In this document: piece after piece, positions 59,503 to 64,000 of the stretch | Layout of the letters: the number at the start of each line of letters is the position of its first letter | How positions within the stretch are numbered: the stretch's first letter is position 1 | Assembly: GCA_025738555.1 (NCBI GenBank) | Contig: JAOVFP010000016.1 | Coordinates: 1,116,001 to 1,180,000 of the forward strand | Length of the DNA: 64,000 nucleotides | Direction of reading: 5' to 3' | From: Cyathus striatus | Taxonomy: Eukaryota; Basidiomycota; Agaricomycetes; Agaricales; Nidulariaceae | Notes under the pieces: generated by a model | Databases searched by the model: none | Told to the model about the DNA's origin: nothing | What the model saw: the letters and a program-made list of their open reading frames with translations, nothing else | Position numbers and translations under genes: made by a program

Positions 59503-60251
59503 TATGTATCGCTTCCTAGTGGGCCAGAGTAGAATCGTTAGTGCACCACTATAAGGCAGGTCACCTCCTTGTCTTGGCTTGCAGAGGAATAGTCAATATG
59601 GGTCGGGTTGGGTTCACGGATGGCGGTGGTGTCATCTCAGATCTCAAGCATGATGTATGAATGGCACCGATCTCCCTATGCCTAGTCAAAGGAATCGGGG
59701 GCAGAATGTGACCAACATTACTCAGCGGCCAGCCAAATGTCTCCGTCATCGCCAAGTTGTGATTCTGGGTCCGGGAGACATATCAATGTCAAGAGCGAAG
59801 ACTTCTGAACAAGATCAAAATAAAACAAGAATGCTGGGCTTTGGCCTCGAGTGGGTCTGTTAAGCTGGATTTCTACGTCACGGAAACTAAACAGAAATCC
59901 AGTTCGCTGAGATTCGAGGTTTGACACGACGGTTGTTATGTAAACAGCCAGCGTCATCAATCAATCCTAGTTTCACCCCACTCCAATGGTACTTACAGGC
60001 TATATAACACAACATCCAAGTCATGAAAGCACCTGTGTCAGGTACTAATTCATACGCATCATGATATATTTATGCTGATATTAATAAAATGTAGTCGCGA
60101 TATATATACATGGCTCATATATGGTGTGGTATTTCTTGGAGTAGAAAGCTCACATGAAGTATCAGGCACATAAGTACATAAGCAGCAAATTTAAATATTG
60201 TATTGAACACAGGTCGTCTTTTATGTCCGTAAGTGTTACCAGAGACTGTAT
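59503..60251. other. CpG-rich intergenic, no recognised gene
   Basis: Short frames at 59,561-59,960 on both strands have normal complexity but no recognised motif. Confidence 0.35.
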
Positions 60252-61798
60252 TTAAACTGCAGAATTTGGTCCTGGACCGTCGTCATTATTGAATTTGGGT
60301 TGTGTGATTTGTGCAATAGTCTGGGTATTACACATCTTTCCTTGCATAACTCGATAAATTAATATCATTGGAGACAGAACCTAATTGTTAAGGATGAGAA
60401 AATTGGTATGGTCTTGAAAGGTTTACTCACCTGGATTTGTCCAGTAATTTGATAAAATGTTGTTGGGTACATGAAAACACCAACATTTGACTCAATTAAT
60501 GACGCAAGCATTGAGACTTGAGCAATACCGAGGAGCAATTGGGACTCCACCACCATCGAGGCTATACTAGTATATTCATTCCCGTAACATCCTCCTAGAA
60601 CCTTTCGAATCCGATGACGACACAGAAGTAGTCTTCCCACAATTAAAGTGGTAAGCATTATGTTCTAGAACAGGGTGATTACTTCAAAAAGTACCAAATA
60701 AAAATCACCATCCTAAATAGGTAGGTGTCAGTGTGATGTTCGCCGTAAGTAGAATTTCATTGAATATAACTACATCAATGAATAAATCCTGATAAGTTGG
60801 TGGTCAGCAAAAGGTTATGAATATGAATTATCACTTTACATAGTAAAATTCCACGCCCACAGAATCAGACACAACAATAGTAGAGTAAATACCAATTCAT
60901 AATTTACAGACCATAAGTCAGTAACTTGAAATACCCAAGGCCATACTAAGCACTGTGGAGGAAGATACTAGCTTGGGGGTATCTTCTCGACAAAGAATAT
61001 GCGAGTGGAACGACGTCCGTCGATCCTCCAGTTCTAGTGAGGCACGATACGAGTTGAAACGGGGGGTAACGAAAACCTGGATTCAATGAGAGTGTGTACG
61101 ACAGTTTAAGTAGCTAACAAATGCAGTATGTATGAGTAAGCGACAGAAAGATTGTAACGTGGTACGGTAATGAAAAACACGAGATTCGCATCGCAGGCAA
61201 ACTGCATGCTCTACAGCACCGCATTCCGATAACATACCTATGGATGCTGTTTGAACTAGCGATGAGAATATAAATATACTCCATTTTGAACGCTTCAAGT
61301 CATGATAAATGATAAAGAAGCGCCACATCTATTTAATGTTCTCAGAGTAATATAATCACGATTCCAATAAAAGACGTTTCGTACCATGATCATGTCTACA
61401 GTCCAAGCTGTTAACATAAAGCATACATTCTGCAACCAGCTTTTTTGTCCAGAAAAAAGAGTGATGTCTGTATTTTCGCATCCGAATTTGTAAAGACCTT
61501 TAGTTTCATTCTGCAAAGCCCCACCAATTTGCAGGGTGCTCAAAACAAAGGCCACCACTACGTATATCGATAAGATCCACTGTTGTTTACTGAGCCGATT
61601 TTCCCCTTTGACGTGTAGAACAAGGATGCGCAAATAGGCAATCACAATTACCATTATTACGCCATATAACATTCCGGCGAATATGCTTCCGTATATCCAA
61701 GGCTTCACGGATTCGTCCGTGTAAGATGTTGTTAGATCTGTACAAGATTGAAGGCCATTATTGAAGCCATCAATGAGGCCATCGTCGTAAGTGGACAT
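60252..61798 (-). CDS. Seven-helix membrane protein, uncharacterised basidiomycete type
   Basis: The start is ATG 61796-61798 (MSTYDDGLIDGFNNGLQSC). Exon 1 (61798-61385) carries three membrane helices (IYGSIFAGMLYGVIMVIVIA; WILSIYVVVAFVLSTLQIGG; the helix ending WTVDMIM). A 56-nt intron (61329-61384) joins it to exon 2 (61328-61238, MWRFFIIYHDLKRSKW..., corresponding to the family DGLLLWRCYVIW motif). The next exon, expected to encode helix five, is not resolved between 60,664 and 61,237. A further exon (60664-60431) reads NIMLTTLIVGRLLLCRHRIR, then YTSIASMVVESQLLLG. After a 50-nt intron (60381-60430) the last exon reads VLSPMILIYRVMQGK and stops at 60252-60254. The topology is that of a widespread, functionally unknown agaricomycete family of 7-TM proteins. 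It may be intact apart from the unresolved exon. Confidence 0.75.
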
Positions 61799-61862
61799 TA
61801 TGTATGAAGAGGAAAGTGACAAAGAAAACAAATATTCGATCATACACAGGCCATAATATATA

Positions 61863-62140
61863 TAAGTCTACTAAAGCAATGATCTATCTGTTCATGGCAG
61901 GGTCGTTGGAAGCTACAGCCGTCTCTGACATCTTCTATTTCATATCACAGCCCTTCCGCTACATGCGATATCTATCAGTAGCTGGTTCCTTCAATCCTCG
62001 GGTAATCATCTATAATCACATCTCTTATAAATCGTCGAAATGACTACACAATTTCGGAGTGCATAAGGAATAGCTCACGATGTTAAATTACATAATGATA
62101 CAGTGCATTTTGGGACCCTGTATCGCCTTTTCATCACCAG
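61863..62140. repeat. CpG-rich partner of the 51.1-kb repeat
   Basis: It lies directly upstream of the seven-helix gene. It aligns collinearly with 51,131-51,395, retaining CpGs that the other copy has lost. Confidence 0.85.
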
Positions 62141-62143
62141 ATA

Positions 62144-63583
62144 CTGGGAATCTGATATATCATTTACAGCAATTACTGCTATGGCAAGATGTATAAACGT
62201 CAGTAATTGTAGTACATCATGATGCATCTTTTGCTATAATTATAAGTAGAAATGTGCACGCTATATCCCCCCTTACACATTAGTTATGTACGTCACAACC
62301 GAGTCCCGACACACCTGCACAGATTCGAGCAGCTGTATACCGTTCATATTTGTGTTTCGGGTCATTGTGGATTAATTATATTTAATAAAACTCTAGACTG
62401 TTTGATTTTTAATTTTTCAGCACTTCTTTTGAGCGATTTATTGTTTAATTTGTGGGACCCCATTCACACTGATGCATCTTTAGTGCTACATATACATTTT
62501 TTTGTGTTGTATGTTTTCCTCGTGTACTTATCTTACATTCCGAGACAATGTGTATCACTTTCATGGAACAAAATGCAATATTAACGCGAGTAACATAGAA
62601 AATGGTACGTGGCTGGGAGACGACCCGCTGCACTGTGCATCAACCATGCATCACTGATCAGCGATACCACGTCCCGCAATTAAGTATTTGAGTAGATCAC
62701 ATGATACAATTGATGCCGGATGCATGCGGCATTCCCGTGCCGGTTTAACCGTATTATACGGAAGCTCATGCTATGGAAAAACATTCAATTATAGCACGTT
62801 TCACAAGAAATATCTGGTTAAAAAATGAAGAATATGTGGATAGAAAGTCTATTTTATCCATTCCAGATACTAGCTAACCCACGAAGCTGCATTTTAGCAT
62901 TTTAGTTTTGGTCAGACAAAAAGCACAACTCTTATTATCTCGTGCTGAAGTGTATAGAGTTGAATCTTTGATAACAGTGTATCTAAATAGAATAGAAGAC
63001 ACTGAAGTGTAAAACCTGAAGATAGAAGTCAACAAAGTGAAACAATTGCTATTATTCATTGCCATGAAGAATAATAACTAGAACTAAGACATGACAAACC
63101 ATTTCTACAATGTTTTCCAGGAATAAATTTATAAATAAAATCGATTTCATTTGTACTACATATATTACAGAAAGCATTTCTATACAAGTCAAATACAAGT
63201 TGGTAAGATATGGATTGTTCTGTCATACAATTAGCATAAATTATGGATTATTATATGTACAGATATTCTATGTTTTCCAATTTACAGTGGGTTATAATGA
63301 GCCGAAGCTTTAAAGAAGCACAATTTAGAGAATACACATTAATGAAAGGGAATCATCCTATTTTTAGCTCTGTCAAAATGAGAAACAGGTGCGCGAGGCA
63401 AGTGCAAGGGCGGGCAACGGGAGGGGGTGATGAGTAATCTACATCAGCTTCTTTGAGGGTTCTTGCCTATCCAGGAAGCCTCAGTAATTGCTGCAAATAT
63501 ACATCCCAGATGTACAGTAATTGCTGCAATTGATACATCACGAGCGTATAGTAATTACTGCAAATGATATATCAAAACTACGG
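62144..63583. mobile_element. Non-autonomous TIR element, about 1.44 kb
   Basis: The left end CTGGGAATCTGATATATC and the inverted right end CCGTAGTTTTGATATATC share TGATATATCATTT and AATTACT. Subterminal (A/C)AGTAATTGCTGCAA words recur on the right side. TA flanks both ends, but sequence just outside (GCCTTTTCAT left, GCCTGTTTTCAT right) could instead be a longer duplication. The 51.37-kb homologue runs CACCTTTTCATTGTCTT without interruption, so this is an insertion. The enclosed frame at 62,252-62,584 has no recognised motif. Confidence 0.65.
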
Positions 63584-63775
63584 TATTGCCTGTTTTCATT
63601 GTCTTGAAGCGCTCGTAGGTAGAGGGGTGATATTTGAAGCTTAATGTTCCTCCTTAACATTCCAAATCCTATATTTAGCATCCCTCTCCCCTTCCTGTCC
63701 GTTCCTCCCCCGCTTTTGTTCATCATCATTGCTGTACATTAACTTCCTTTCTCATTGATTCGTGGCTATCATCTT

Positions 63776-64000
63776 GATTGATGGCTGTCAGTGACCTGCG
63801 GGGGTGCGCAATGTTTCGTCATCAAGAGGGTGATCGATTTCGATTTGAGTCTGGCGCAATCAATTAATTACTGTGTATTCATTTTGAAATCAAATAGAAG
63901 TACATAGCTAGAAATCAATGGTAATATAGCTGGGATCTATCAGTAGTGGTGTGAAATCATTCATTAAACAGAATCAATACTGTATCCAAATCAATAAAAA
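63776..64000. repeat. AAATCAAT-type repeat, CpG-rich copy, runs off window
   Basis: Homologous to 6,563-6,800, with GTGATCGATTTCGATTT where the other copy reads GTGATTGATTTCAAATA. It continues past the window end. Confidence 0.75.

Noticed and set aside
1..64000. Classic RIP (CpA to TpA) as the cause of AT-rich blocks
   Set aside because: In aligned repeat pairs the changes that stand out are at CpG. CpA sites are largely kept.

Overview
The window is fungal nuclear DNA, most likely from an agaricomycete (mushroom-forming basidiomycete) with a large repeat-rich genome. The grounds are short GT..AG introns of about 48-56 nt, a NACHT-WD40 NLR of the agaricomycete type, a seven-helix membrane protein of the uncharacterised basidiomycete type, a KDZ-associated cysteine-cluster remnant, and dense hAT, Tc1/mariner-like and LTR insertions. 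No rRNA, credible tRNA or CRISPR array was seen.

Base composition is a mosaic. About 1-21,880, 30,050-34,200 and 39,700-57,130 have almost no CpG. About 21,880-30,000, the hAT element at 34,210-39,611 and 57,140-64,000 keep CpG. Where a CpG-poor and a CpG-rich copy of one repeat can be aligned (51.1 against 61.9 kb), many differences are CG to TG or CA. This fits deamination of methylated CpG rather than classic CpA-directed RIP.

Layout. 0-16 kb: a truncated Tc1/mariner transposase, a decayed short-chain dehydrogenase, a hAT-like MITE, a purine-rich minisatellite, an AAATCAAT-rich repeat, a 3.6-kb foldback element with a nested MITE, a 595-bp solo LTR and a KDZ remnant. 17.2-21.9 kb: the main gene, a NACHT NTPase with about 18 nearly identical 43-residue WD40 repeats and one reading-frame break just after Walker B. 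22-30 kb: CpG-rich DNA with an AHA1 gene fragment, a diverged tandem array carrying a 63-bp micro-MITE, and tandem decayed copies of a multi-pass membrane protein family. 31.9-33.7 kb: a decayed hAT transposase. 34.2-39.6 kb: a complete hAT element with 8-bp target duplication, broken in its transposase exon by a 1,377-bp solo LTR. 40-57 kb: a second copy of that LTR, several TIR elements with readable target duplications, and CpG-depleted copies of sequences that are less decayed at 58-62 kb. 57-64 kb: membrane-protein family genes or fragments, a five-exon-type seven-helix gene, and another TIR insertion.

The NLR is the only long functional-looking host gene. Almost everything else is nested mobile DNA and decayed members of expanded gene families. 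No operon-like cooperation is visible.
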